From contig JAIOUW010000001.1 in the NCBI GenBank assembly GCA_019931105.1, positions 1,364,001 to 1,428,000 on the forward strand: DNA of 64,000 bases, in the 5' to 3' direction. The notes under the pieces are model-generated. The model searched no databases and had not been told where the DNA came from. It saw nothing but the letters and a program-made list of their open reading frames with translations. This DNA is from Flavobacteriaceae bacterium NBU2977 (lineage in GTDB: Bacteria > Bacteroidota > Bacteroidia > Flavobacteriales > Flavobacteriaceae). The translations under genes were made by a program, and so were the position numbers. This document shows, one piece after another, positions 44,685-53,010 of the stretch. Every line of letters starts with the position of its first letter. Within the stretch, counting starts at the first letter, position 1.

Positions 44685-45104
44685 CTATTGTTCCACGTGG
44701 AACATTTTAATCTTCTCGTCTTCTTTCCCACGCATTATTTCCGTCTCAACACTGCCTTTATCACCATATCCCATTAAATGTAGAACGCCATGCGCCATTA
44801 CCCGAAGCAACTCGTCTTCGAAATCAACATCATACTTCTCAGCATTCTCCTTGACCCTGTCAACGGAAATAAAAATATCACCCTCTATCTGTTTTCCCGA
44901 CGAATAATCAAAAGTAATTATATCGGTATAGTTGTCATGGTCCAAATATTCCTGATTAATGGACAACAAGTAGCCATCCTCACAAAAGATAAAATCAATC
45001 CGCGAAGGAAAATTAAGCTCTGATTCTATTACCCTACTTATCCAATCGGCATAATAAACCTCATTGGCAATGTTAAAGTCAGTCTCGTAGTGAAACTCAA
45101 TCAT
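44685..45104 (-). CDS. ybeY: Endoribonuclease YbeY
   Basis: This 139-residue metalloprotein acts in rRNA maturation and quality control. Its zinc motif HGVLHLMGYGD (three His pattern HGxLHLxGYD) is near residue 109. ITFDYSSGKQIEGDIFIS precedes it, as is usual. The tail is ...KIKMFHVEQ, encoded by the parS-like palindrome. The gene overlaps the end of the DUF4175 gene by eight bases and is followed by mnmG after six bases. Confidence 0.94.
   Translation of the reverse strand: MIEFHYETDFNIANEVYYADWISRVIESELNFPSRIDFIFCEDGYLLSINQEYLDHDNYTDIITFDYSSGKQIEGDIFISVDRVKENAEKYDVDFEDELLRVMAHGVLHLMGYGDKGSVETEIMRGKEDEKIKMFHVEQ
44689..44704. other. parS-like partition site TGTTCCACGTGGAACA (site 2), inside ybeY end
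   Basis: A second perfect copy of the palindrome overlaps the last six codons of ybeY (MFHVEQ and the stop lies at 44685-44687). The overlap constrains the C-terminal residues of YbeY. The spacing from site 1 is 1904 bases. Confidence 0.85.
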
Positions 45105-48100
45105 CGCTTTTAAAATACTCCTTTACCCTGTTTTGAAAATTTCGCCGCAAAGGTAGTGCTTGTCGGTCTAAAATCTCAACTTCATTGCGATAATTCTCTA
45201 ATAATGAAGGCTTAGTAGTAATGGGAGTTTTGAACTCAATCGTATTGGTATTGCTTTCCCGCTCTTGCTTCTTCCCTTGCTTTAAAGCAGCATTTTCAAG
45301 CTTCAAAAGTTCATATTGAATGGTATTCACCTTGGACAGTGTACGCTCCGTAACCCCATTCTCCAATAAATCATTCTCGAAATCCTCCATTTGACGTAGC
45401 AGTCTTTCACCCAGATTACGATCATCCTTTTTTATCATATCACGTAACTGCTCTTCCAATTTCTGTCGCAACATTTGCTGGCTTTTGTAGATTTCATATA
45501 TTTCCCGTAACTCATCCTCGCTAGTCCCGCCATTGCTCAGACCTCCCGATTGCCCTTGTTGGCCCTCGCCCATTTGCTCGCCTTTACTTCCCTGTTTCCC
45601 ATTTCCCTCATTCTGACCATCCTGTCCATTACTACCTTCTTCACCCTTCTGTCCACTTTTGCCTCCTTTTGAATCGGATTGACCCTCACCGGTATTACCT
45701 TCCCCATCTTTTCCTTGTTCCTTCCCAGAATCGGATTGACCTTTACCCGAACTTCCCATTCCCTCCATCTTTTCCTTAAGTTCACCTTGACTTTTGATGA
45801 TATCAGGCAACTGAAACCCTTGTCCATCGCTCTGACCGTTCCCCATTTGCATGCTCTGCTGCATATTATCCAATATATTCGCCAAAAAATCGGACAAACT
45901 ATTTGAAGCGTTCAGCACATACTTCTGATACGACACCCCCTGCTGAATTTGGTTCTCGGCCATACTCTCCAACGCCTTATCAATGTTATAATATACCTCG
46001 GTAATCTGCTCATTTACAAATTCGGAAAGTTCAGCCCGACGCAATGACAATGCAAAAAGGCTGTCATCAACATGCGAAAACATAGCCTTTAGCTCTTGCT
46101 GTTCGCGTACAGATCTGGAAAACTGCGTAACTTCACCACTATTTACCTCTAAAAGGTCGAACAGATTCTCTTGCTTGAACGAAAATGTAATCAGGTTATC
46201 CAAAATCTGCCGCAACATCTCAGCATCTTCGGTTTCTTCAGAACCACCCCCCGCAGCCGATGACGACTTCAATTTTTCACTAATCTGCCGCATTTTTGAA
46301 GCCGCCGACCTCTGTTTCTGTTTGGCCTTGTTTAAGGCCTTCTCCTTCTCCCCAGACTCAGAGCTCTCCTCCATTCCCCGATGTTTGTTGATTTCTTCCA
46401 ACGCATCCATCTGGTCTTCTTTTACCTCATCAGATTTCTTCGGGTCTATACTCAGATCCAAGGGCTTCTTAAGATCCGCGTTGTCCTTTTCAAGCTCATC
46501 AAGCTCATCAGCAACTTTATTGAAATCATCGTTCATTTGTTCCTGTTCCTTGTTCGAAAAATCCTGCCCTAGATTCAAATTGGACAAAATCTCCTGTTTT
46601 TTGGCCAGTTTTTCCAACTCTCTTGCCAGCTGCGATGCTTTTTCGGCCACATAATACCGTTTGGTCAATTCTAAGAGCTGTTCAAGGTTTCGCTCGCTAT
46701 TCTGTTGCCTTTTTCCCAACTCCTCCAAACGTTTGGCCAATTCTTCCTTATCGATCTTATCGGCAATCTTATTAAGCTCATCCAATAGCTTTTCATTCTT
46801 CTTCGCCTCAAGTTCTTGCCGCTCCAAACGTTCTTGGAGCATTTTGTTCAACTCGTCCTCCTCTGTCGACTTATCAAGGTTCTCCCTTAACTGTTTACTG
46901 AACTTCTGCATCAGATTTTCCTGTTGTTGTTGTTTTTTAAGAAAATCCTTTATCTGATTTTGATCGTTAAAATTCAATTGGCTTTTTTCCTTTTGCTCCG
47001 TATTGATCTCGTTCAAGGTATTCTTTTGCTCCTTGAACTTCTCCAAGGACCTGTCCATATTGTCAATTATAGCTTGTTGGGACTCCAATTCTTTATTTCG
47101 CAATTGATCCCCATCGAGCAAAGTCGTATTAAAAATCCGGCTTTTGCTCACCTTGCCCCCATGTATGGCATCATTATCGACAACCTCAAAATAAAAGCTG
47201 TACGACCGCCCCTCTTCCAAATCGAGTCCTGATGGAAAGGTATAATAGAACTGTTCAAAATTGACATTGGGAGTCCGAAGTTCGATCCTCTGCTTATCAT
47301 CACTATTGGAATCGGGATGACACACCAAATTAATCCTTGCAATTTTATAATCATCGGAAGCCTCCCCGATATAATACAGAACATTCGGGTTCAATGAATC
47401 AATGACCTGCGTTGCCTTGATCGTTGGATGGGCATCTTTGATAACGGTGAAACGGTAATCCAATTTCTCGTAGTTGCTCACATTCCGGTTCGAAGTGGCC
47501 AATTGATAGGGGAAGTTTTTATAAATACGCTCGGTGAGCCCAAAATTCGTGCCATCGTTTTCAAAGGTTTTAAGGGTATCCTCGGTTATCAGATCGATAC
47601 GTTCGGTATCTCGGCCAACAATCTGCCAAGTCACCTTGGTGCCCTCAGGAAATGTTGCATTTCCCGTGCTTTTCAAAGTTTCGTTTCGTTTGTCGACATA
47701 GTCCGGGTAATCCAATACCACTTCAAAGTCTTGAATAGCAGGGGTTTTGAGCACGTTTAACCTATATTCCCTAGATTTTATACCATTCGCCATAAAATAA
47801 AAGGCCGTGGACGAAAGTGGTGGCGAAAAGGTATGTTTAAAGATTCCTTCTTGTTCCTGCAACAGGAATTCCGTTCCGTCGATAACGATATAAACGTCTT
47901 TTGGCTTTAAATCACCTTCGGTCACCACCTGGGCGGTGTAGGTCTCGCTTTCAAGCACATTCAACTTGTCCGACAATAAAGTAAAGTAAAAGGGAGCCGG
48001 AGGTTCGTAGGCAAGATCATAATTGACGACACGATTGGCCGATCCAAAAAAATCGCCCAAATTACCCGATAGCCCTATCAACATAAAAATGACCAACGGA

Positions 48101-48573
48101 ATGGCCAAGTACTTCACATACTTTAGGTTTTCAGCAAAATTTACCGCCTTGGCAAAAGGGATGGGGTCCAAACTTTCGGAACGTTGCTCGATACTCGCCA
48201 ATAACAGCTCCGATCTTTGGGTATCTTCCGCGAGATCCAACAAATTAAGCAGCTTGTCACCAACTTCGGGAAAATGGGTGCCAATTAGCACTGAGGCCTG
48301 TTTGTTGCTGATTCCCTTCTTTATTCTAAACAGGTAGAACAAAGGTGTCAAGATGTACCTAAAAAGAAGATAGCCTTCCACGATGATAAAGGCGAGCAGC
48401 AAAATAAGCCTTCCTGTGGAATTCATCCATAAAAAATACTCTACCCCAAGTATCACGATCAAAAATAACAGCCCGAGCACCAAAAAAAGCAAGGTGCCCT
48501 TGACCAACATCTTGGTATAGAACCTTCTTGTGAATTCCTTTAGCTTATGTAGTATGTTGTTATATTGCCTCAA
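45097..48573 (-). CDS. DUF4175 family large membrane protein
   Basis: This 1158-residue protein belongs to the DUF4175 family, common in Bacteroidota and of unknown function. Three membrane segments lie at about residues 25-48, 52-75 and 155-175. The middle has beta-rich sequence (VLNVLESETYTAQVV, PDYVDKRNETL), followed by a very long coiled-coil and charged region (about 500-850) and a Gly/Gln/Ser/Lys-rich low-complexity stretch (about 930-1020). The C-terminus is helical (ELLKLENAALKQGKKQ). It probably spans the envelope. It overlaps ybeY by eight bases and reads with mnmG; its start lies 165 bases from the divergent gltX. Confidence 0.85.
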   Translation of the reverse strand: MRQYNNILHKLKEFTRRFYTKMLVKGTLLFLVLGLLFLIVILGVEYFLWMNSTGRLILLLAFIIVEGYLLFRYILTPLFYLFRIKKGISNKQASVLIGTHFPEVGDKLLNLLDLAEDTQRSELLLASIEQRSESLDPIPFAKAVNFAENLKYVKYLAIPLVIFMLIGLSGNLGDFFGSANRVVNYDLAYEPPAPFYFTLLSDKLNVLESETYTAQVVTEGDLKPKDVYIVIDGTEFLLQEQEGIFKHTFSPPLSSTAFYFMANGIKSREYRLNVLKTPAIQDFEVVLDYPDYVDKRNETLKSTGNATFPEGTKVTWQIVGRDTERIDLITEDTLKTFENDGTNFGLTERIYKNFPYQLATSNRNVSNYEKLDYRFTVIKDAHPTIKATQVIDSLNPNVLYYIGEASDDYKIARINLVCHPDSNSDDKQRIELRTPNVNFEQFYYTFPSGLDLEEGRSYSFYFEVVDNDAIHGGKVSKSRIFNTTLLDGDQLRNKELESQQAIIDNMDRSLEKFKEQKNTLNEINTEQKEKSQLNFNDQNQIKDFLKKQQQQENLMQKFSKQLRENLDKSTEEDELNKMLQERLERQELEAKKNEKLLDELNKIADKIDKEELAKRLEELGKRQQNSERNLEQLLELTKRYYVAEKASQLARELEKLAKKQEILSNLNLGQDFSNKEQEQMNDDFNKVADELDELEKDNADLKKPLDLSIDPKKSDEVKEDQMDALEEINKHRGMEESSESGEKEKALNKAKQKQRSAASKMRQISEKLKSSSAAGGGSEETEDAEMLRQILDNLITFSFKQENLFDLLEVNSGEVTQFSRSVREQQELKAMFSHVDDSLFALSLRRAELSEFVNEQITEVYYNIDKALESMAENQIQQGVSYQKYVLNASNSLSDFLANILDNMQQSMQMGNGQSDGQGFQLPDIIKSQGELKEKMEGMGSSGKGQSDSGKEQGKDGEGNTGEGQSDSKGGKSGQKGEEGSNGQDGQNEGNGKQGSKGEQMGEGQQGQSGGLSNGGTSEDELREIYEIYKSQQMLRQKLEEQLRDMIKKDDRNLGERLLRQMEDFENDLLENGVTERTLSKVNTIQYELLKLENAALKQGKKQERESNTNTIEFKTPITTKPSLLENYRNEVEILDRQALPLRRNFQNRVKEYFKSDD

Positions 48574-48691
48574 ACTTGAACGTTTTCTATACCAAGATAA
48601 TGCAAAAATGGCCCTTATTCCCCGATCATTGGGTTTTTAAGATAAAATTAAAGGTTTGCTCTTTATAGAGTCAAACGCCGCGGGCACCGGT

Positions 48692-48721
48692 TTGTGTATG
48701 CGCTGCTTTCGCCTATCTTTG
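48692..48721 (+). promoter_or_regulatory. gltX promoter TTG-N19-TATCTTTG
   Basis: TTG at 48692-48694 lies 19 bases before a perfect TATCTTTG (48714-48721), the full Bacteroidota sigma-ABfr promoter. The first ATG 17 bases downstream (48739) gives MPEKVRVRFAPSPTG, so the transcript starts just before it. An upstream ATG in frame (48694) lies within the promoter and is not used. Confidence 0.78.
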
Positions 48722-48738
48722 CCCTACAATTTGTTGAA

Positions 48739-50283
48739 ATGCCAGAGAAAGTCCGAGTCCGTTTTGCCCCAAGCCCGACAGGGCCCCTTCATATCGGTGG
48801 TGTTCGCACCGCATTGTTCAACTATCTATTTGCAAAAAAAAACGGGGGTGATTTTATACTGCGCATCGAGGATACCGATCAAAACCGTTATGTTGAAGGT
48901 GCGGAGGAATACATCATTAATTCCTTGAACTGGTGTGGCATTCCATTTGACGAAGGCCCCGGCAAAGAAAAAGGTTTCGGACCCTACCGGCAAAGTGAGC
49001 GCAAACACCTTTATAGCCAATACGCCGATGAGCTCGTGCAACAAGGTAAGGCCTATTACGCTTTTGATACCCCCGAACGATTGGATTTTCATCGTAAGGA
49101 TCATGAGGCCAAAGGAAAAACCTTTATCTATAATTGGCACAACCGTCTAAAACTTGACAATTCGTTATCGCTTAACGAGCAAGAAACCCAAAAACGCCTG
49201 GATTCGGGAGAGGAATACGTCATTCGCTTTAAAACCCCTCAGGACGAAAAACTCGTGTTGACCGACCTTGTCAGGGGAAAAATAGAAATCGACACCAATA
49301 CCCTTGACGACAAAGTTTTGTTCAAAAGCGATGGAATGCCAACGTATCATTTGGCCAACATTGTAGACGACCACTTAATGGAAATCACCCACGTCATACG
49401 CGGTGAGGAATGGCTGCCTTCCTTGGCCCTGCACCAACAGTTATACGATGCGTTCGGGTGGCGGGCTCCTAAATTTGCCCATTTGCCCCTGATCATGAAA
49501 CCTGTCGGCAAAGGAAAGTTGAGCAAAAGGGATGGTGAAAAAATGGGGTTTCCAGTATTTCCTTTGTCTTGGAAAGACTCCGTAGGATATCGCGAAGCAG
49601 GTTATTTTCCCGAGGCCGTCGTCAACTTTTTGGCCCTTCTGGGTTGGAATCCCGGTACGGAACAGGAAATTTTCAGCTTGCAAGAACTCACCCAAAGTTT
49701 TACGTTGGAGCGCGTGAACAAGTCGGGGGCACGCTTCGATCCCGATAAGACCAAATGGTATAATCAGCATTATCTGCAAGAAAAAAGCAATGAAGAATTG
49801 GCGGGTTTGTTCGTGAAATATATGGAAAATCATTCTGTAGACACTGAACGAAGTCGAAGTGACGAAGGAGGTCTCGACTCCGCTCGACCTGACAGTTCGT
49901 ATGTAGAAAAAGTCGTTTCCTTAATAAAAGAACGAGCCGCCTTTGTGTCTGATTTTTGGGACTTATCCGATTATTTCTTTGTGGCCCCTGAGACCTATGA
50001 CGAAAAGGCCGTAAAAAAACAATGGAAGGAAGACACGCCTACCGTCATGACCGAGCTTTTGACCGTTTTACAAAACATTGACGATTTTGCCTCTGAAACC
50101 GTTGAAAATACCGTAAAGGAATGGATTGCCAACAAAGAACTCTCCTTTGGCAAGGTGATGCCGCCATTACGACTCATTATTGTCGGAGCCATGAAAGGCC
50201 CGCATTTGTTTGATATTATGGCTTTGATCGGGAAAGAGGAAACACTCGGTAGGCTTGAAAGGGCGTTGGAAGTATTGGAATAA
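48739..50283 (+). CDS. gltX: Glutamate--tRNA ligase with in-frame repeat insertion
   Basis: This 514-residue class I synthetase charges tRNA-Glu. It has the HIGH signature APSPTGPLHIGGVRTALF, FILRIEDTDQNRY and the KMSKS-type GKGKLSKRDG. The start at 48739 is set by the promoter. Near residues 365-387 the sequence NHSVDTERSRSDEGGLDSARPDSS replaces what is normally a short loop before YVEKVVSLIKERAAFV. It is encoded by an imperfect inverted repeat that keeps the frame (see repeat feature). The anticodon-binding part follows. It is a single-gene unit, divergent from DUF4175. Confidence 0.96.
   Translation: MPEKVRVRFAPSPTGPLHIGGVRTALFNYLFAKKNGGDFILRIEDTDQNRYVEGAEEYIINSLNWCGIPFDEGPGKEKGFGPYRQSERKHLYSQYADELVQQGKAYYAFDTPERLDFHRKDHEAKGKTFIYNWHNRLKLDNSLSLNEQETQKRLDSGEEYVIRFKTPQDEKLVLTDLVRGKIEIDTNTLDDKVLFKSDGMPTYHLANIVDDHLMEITHVIRGEEWLPSLALHQQLYDAFGWRAPKFAHLPLIMKPVGKGKLSKRDGEKMGFPVFPLSWKDSVGYREAGYFPEAVVNFLALLGWNPGTEQEIFSLQELTQSFTLERVNKSGARFDPDKTKWYNQHYLQEKSNEELAGLFVKYMENHSVDTERSRSDEGGLDSARPDSSYVEKVVSLIKERAAFVSDFWDLSDYFFVAPETYDEKAVKKQWKEDTPTVMTELLTVLQNIDDFASETVENTVKEWIANKELSFGKVMPPLRLIIVGAMKGPHLFDIMALIGKEETLGRLERALEVLE
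49840..49896 (+). repeat. Palindromic repeat inserted in frame in gltX
   Basis: The stretch encodes DTERSRSDEGGLDSARPDS. It holds a left unit GAACGAAGTCGAAGTGAC and a right unit GTCTCGACTCCGCTCGACCT; the reverse complement of the right unit (GGTCGAGCGGAGTCGAGAC) pairs imperfectly with the left. Units with GAGCGGAGTCGAG are typical of dispersed intergenic repeats in flavobacterial genomes, which I know as a pattern but cannot search here. Length of 57 keeps the frame. Confidence 0.72.
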
Positions 50284-50284
50284 T

Positions 50285-50417
50285 GGTGCAACGGTTAGTA
50301 TATGAAAAGTAGGCGATTTCGAAGTGCTAAACTTTCGGTTAAGCACAGAGTTTGATACGAGTCACAAGCCTTGATTTTATTGCTATTTCGCCTATTTTTT
50401 ATACATTGTTACCACCT
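50285..50417. repeat. Imperfect inverted repeat, attC-like, bordering accessory cassette
   Basis: The left arm (about 50285-50320, GGTGCAACGGTTAGTATATG then AAAAGTAGGCGA) pairs with the right arm (about 50386-50417, TTCGCCTATTTTTTATACAT then TGTTACCACC). An inner hairpin GTGCTAAAC/GTTAAGCAC lies at 50324-50346. The right arm ends against the stop of the next gene. A long stem with an inner hairpin resembles integron attC sites or a MITE. It separates gltX from the AT-rich genes. Confidence 0.62.
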
Positions 50418-50418
50418 G

Positions 50419-51372
50419 TTATTTATTCTTCTCGCATCTATTTTCAATTACTTTTAATAGTCTGTCTTGAAAGTCTGACAGGATTATGTCGCCCCAAAAT
50501 TTACCATAAAAATTGATTGTTGAAGTCAACTGATAACTTGAAGAAAGTGTCAATTTTACTTGTCCGTTTTTTAAGTCTGTAAGTTCGTAGGTTGCGTCAA
50601 CAAAGTTGAAATAGTTACCATTCAAAACGTGTTGGTCAAATACTTTTTGTCTAACCGTTGCAGGGTCAATTTTTATGTCGAATGAAACTTTTTTATTCTC
50701 GTCATATTCCGTGATTGTTTCAATGAACATTAAACCACCTTCAAAATTTCCTATTCTTTGTCCGCCAAGTTCTTTTTTGTCAACAGCTGCACTTATTGGT
50801 CTGGGAATTCCGATTGAATTGAAAAATCCTAAATTATATTCTTTCGGGTCGATAGTCTGTACTTCTACAATGTTATCCCAAATTTTTTCAGGTGTTGCGT
50901 CTATGATAACTTCACTTTTTACAATATATGTATCAGAAGGGCTTTTTATGTATTCTTCGATAGGTGCAAATAGAAAAGGTAACAATACCAAGGTTAGTAG
51001 TTTACCTTTACTTTTTTGTCTGTTAATCTGAACTATTCTAAAAATCAATGCTCCAATTGTTCCTAATATGAAAAATGGTGCTGCAAGAACCAACAAACAA
51101 ATAAAGTCTTCGATACCAAATAAGAACATGGTCAAAAAGAATGTCACAACCGTAAGCCAAGGAATGAAAATTATGTTTCTGTATGATTTGAGTTTTTCAT
51201 TGTCGGCAAACATTAATGGAATAGTTCCCAAAATGGTCGGAATAATAAACAAGTATGTCACAGAAGCCAAAGTTGCTTTTTGTCCAAATACTAACCTTGT
51301 TACAAGTCCGTAAGCAATACCGAGTACAATCCCGATAATTAAAAGTCCATATTTCTGTTTAAATTTCGTCAT
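50419..51372 (-). CDS. Membrane protein with C-terminal SRPBCC (START-like) domain
   Basis: This 317-residue protein has four to five hydrophobic segments in its first 145 residues (e.g. LLIIGIVLGIAYGLV, VTYLFIIPTILGTIPL, FICLLVLAAPFFILGTIGALIF). A C-terminal domain (about 155-317) begins VKSEVIIDATPEKIWDNIVEV, the usual start of an SRPBCC/polyketide-cyclase fold, with FNFVDATYELTDL later. It may bind a hydrophobic ligand at the membrane. Base composition is more AT-rich than in the genes around it. It lies in an accessory block and has no obvious partner. Confidence 0.72.
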   Translation of the reverse strand: MTKFKQKYGLLIIGIVLGIAYGLVTRLVFGQKATLASVTYLFIIPTILGTIPLMFADNEKLKSYRNIIFIPWLTVVTFFLTMFLFGIEDFICLLVLAAPFFILGTIGALIFRIVQINRQKSKGKLLTLVLLPFLFAPIEEYIKSPSDTYIVKSEVIIDATPEKIWDNIVEVQTIDPKEYNLGFFNSIGIPRPISAAVDKKELGGQRIGNFEGGLMFIETITEYDENKKVSFDIKIDPATVRQKVFDQHVLNGNYFNFVDATYELTDLKNGQVKLTLSSSYQLTSTINFYGKFWGDIILSDFQDRLLKVIENRCEKNK

Positions 51373-51395
51373 TCTTGCAGGTAACGTTCTGTGTA

Positions 51396-51422
51396 TGGTG
51401 CGTATCCCGAAGGGTATGCACT
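51396..51422. repeat. Hairpin GTGCGTATCCC / GGGTATGCAC in cassette junction
   Basis: An imperfect inverted repeat with a short GAA loop lies between the SRPBCC gene and the small membrane gene, preceded by GTAACGTTCTGTGTATG. This TAACGTT-type sequence followed by a hairpin is like the junctions I see around accessory genes in this phylum; it may mark a cassette boundary or be a bidirectional terminator. Confidence 0.5.
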
Positions 51423-51443
51423 ATAGCATCAATGTACGCTGGA

Positions 51444-51947
51444 TTATAAATATTTAAATATATATTTTAAAAACTCCCAAGTTCCGAATAATCCACCAGG
51501 TATTGTTAACCAACCTATTACTTTAAGAACAGTTCTAAAGGCTATTTCTGAAGTTGTATCAGCTTTTACAAGTAAAGCGTAACCATGTTCAGAAATTAAA
51601 GGTCCTTTTATTAACTTTTTAAGTGAACTTTCCGGAATTGTCCAACCTCCTTGCATCACATAGTTAAATGGTACACCTTTCGGTTTCTTAATGTTATCAT
51701 GGTCAATAGGATAACTATAAGACATCATTCCCGCTATTTTATCTGGTGCATGGAATTCATTGTATATAAATATATATAGTTCTCTAACTGTATATCTTCT
51801 GCAGGTTATGAAATGGAATAATTGAATGAACCATGTTCTTTTTTTCAATTTTATTTCATTTGAAGCCAAATCAATCATCCAGTTCTTACTCATTTTGTTA
51901 ATAATTGATTTCTTATCAGAACTGTGATGATATGATTTATAAGTCAT
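51444..51947 (-). CDS. Small C-terminally membrane-anchored protein next to RES gene
   Basis: This 167-residue protein has no family I recognise. The N-terminal 130 residues are soluble and basic (KNWMIDLASNEIKLKKRTW), with CRRYTVRELYIFIYNEFHAPDKIAG in the middle. The C-terminus has hydrophobic stretches (FRTVLKVIGWLTIPGGLFGTW and LKYIFKYL) that could insert into a membrane. It starts four bases after the RES-domain gene stop, so the two are co-transcribed. It may be an antitoxin, an effector or a membrane receptor for the RES protein; none is supported directly. Confidence 0.65.
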   Translation of the reverse strand: MTYKSYHHSSDKKSIINKMSKNWMIDLASNEIKLKKRTWFIQLFHFITCRRYTVRELYIFIYNEFHAPDKIAGMMSYSYPIDHDNIKKPKGVPFNYVMQGGWTIPESSLKKLIKGPLISEHGYALLVKADTTSEIAFRTVLKVIGWLTIPGGLFGTWEFLKYIFKYL

Positions 51948-51951
51948 AATC

Positions 51952-52848
51952 TTAACTTGTTTGATTTGAATCTATGCCTGTAGGAATGAAAGGGTCATTT
52001 TCAATTAAATCAGATTCTACAGCTTGACGCCATTTAAGTATATTATCTTTTCCAGGTTGTGCACATTGCATGACAGATGTTTTATTACCATCAGTTATTG
52101 ACGAAAACACTTTGTAAAGTTTAAGTTTATTAGCCAACCGAGGATGAATTGCATAATTAATGCCAGATTTATCTACCGCACTACAATATGTTATTATGTC
52201 AAATTGACTATTCGAATTGTAAAGTTTTTGATGTGCTATTGACGCTGATAATGTATAATTATTAGATAAAAATAAATCACTCCATGCTCGCACATGGGCT
52301 TTTAACCTATTTCTATTAAACCCATCATAGTTTGGGAATTTCTTATCTATGTCAGACATAAAAGTTTCAAAATATTTTATCAAGCGTTTTGATTTGATTG
52401 AAGTCGCTGATAAAAAATTTAGTTTTTCCAAAGAAATCTCATCGGTATGCCAAATAGATATGTAATACTTGTCTACTGAAGGTTTTTTTATTTCCTTAAT
52501 TGCGGTTTCGAATGAATCAGATGCATAAAAAACTGGATGGTGGGGCAGATGAGCTCTTCCAATATCAGTGCAAATTTTTGCAGACTTGTAAGAATATTGT
52601 TTTGGGTCGTTTACCTCATTTTGATTTTTAAACGTGTAGGCATCTCTTACTCTCATGAAAAAAAACCTTCTTTTTTCATCATTGATTGAAGTATGTTCAG
52701 AAAAAAGGCCTCCTAAAGTATTCACACATTCCTTATAGATTGCTTCATAGTTTTCAGGTACTGTATGTATTGGGTATTTCTTTTCCAGTTCAGCAATTGC
52801 CGACTTTAATTCATCTTCGCTTAAACTTCTTATTTTGGATTTACTCAT
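51952..52848 (-). CDS. RES-domain protein (NAD-degrading toxin-like)
   Basis: This 298-residue protein looks like a RES-domain protein. The motif region is FFFMRVRDAY (Arg66/Arg68), then DIGRAHLPHHPVFYASDSFETAIKEIKK (Arg98, Tyr108, Glu119), which matches the RES pattern of Arg, then G-R-x(4-6)-P-x-F-Y-x-S..E-T-A..E. Known RES toxins break down NAD. The domain is embedded in a longer protein with an N-terminal helical stretch and a C-terminal extension (about 200-298). The usual Xre/MbcA antitoxin is absent; the adjacent small membrane protein is the only partner. AT-rich composition and the flanking hairpins suggest transfer. Confidence 0.65.
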   Translation of the reverse strand: MSKSKIRSLSEDELKSAIAELEKKYPIHTVPENYEAIYKECVNTLGGLFSEHTSINDEKRRFFFMRVRDAYTFKNQNEVNDPKQYSYKSAKICTDIGRAHLPHHPVFYASDSFETAIKEIKKPSVDKYYISIWHTDEISLEKLNFLSATSIKSKRLIKYFETFMSDIDKKFPNYDGFNRNRLKAHVRAWSDLFLSNNYTLSASIAHQKLYNSNSQFDIITYCSAVDKSGINYAIHPRLANKLKLYKVFSSITDGNKTSVMQCAQPGKDNILKWRQAVESDLIENDPFIPTGIDSNQTS

Positions 52849-53010
52849 TGTTCAGCTTGCGTACAACAGTTGTCTATAATCAATGATTATAATCTTATCA
52901 TATGCCTAAGATAATGAATCCCAAACACCCTTGTAACAAATAAAGGCCCCCAACGACCTATATACCACAAGCTTTTCGTAAATTCATTCCATTAACTAAA
53001 ATCGCAAGCT

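Noticed and set aside
45537-45827. 96-codon frame in another phase of the same strand within the DUF4175 gene
   Set aside because: It comes from the low-complexity Gly/Gln region in another phase.
48694-48738. Longer N-terminus for gltX
   Set aside because: It overlaps the promoter -7 box; the family N-terminus begins at 48739.
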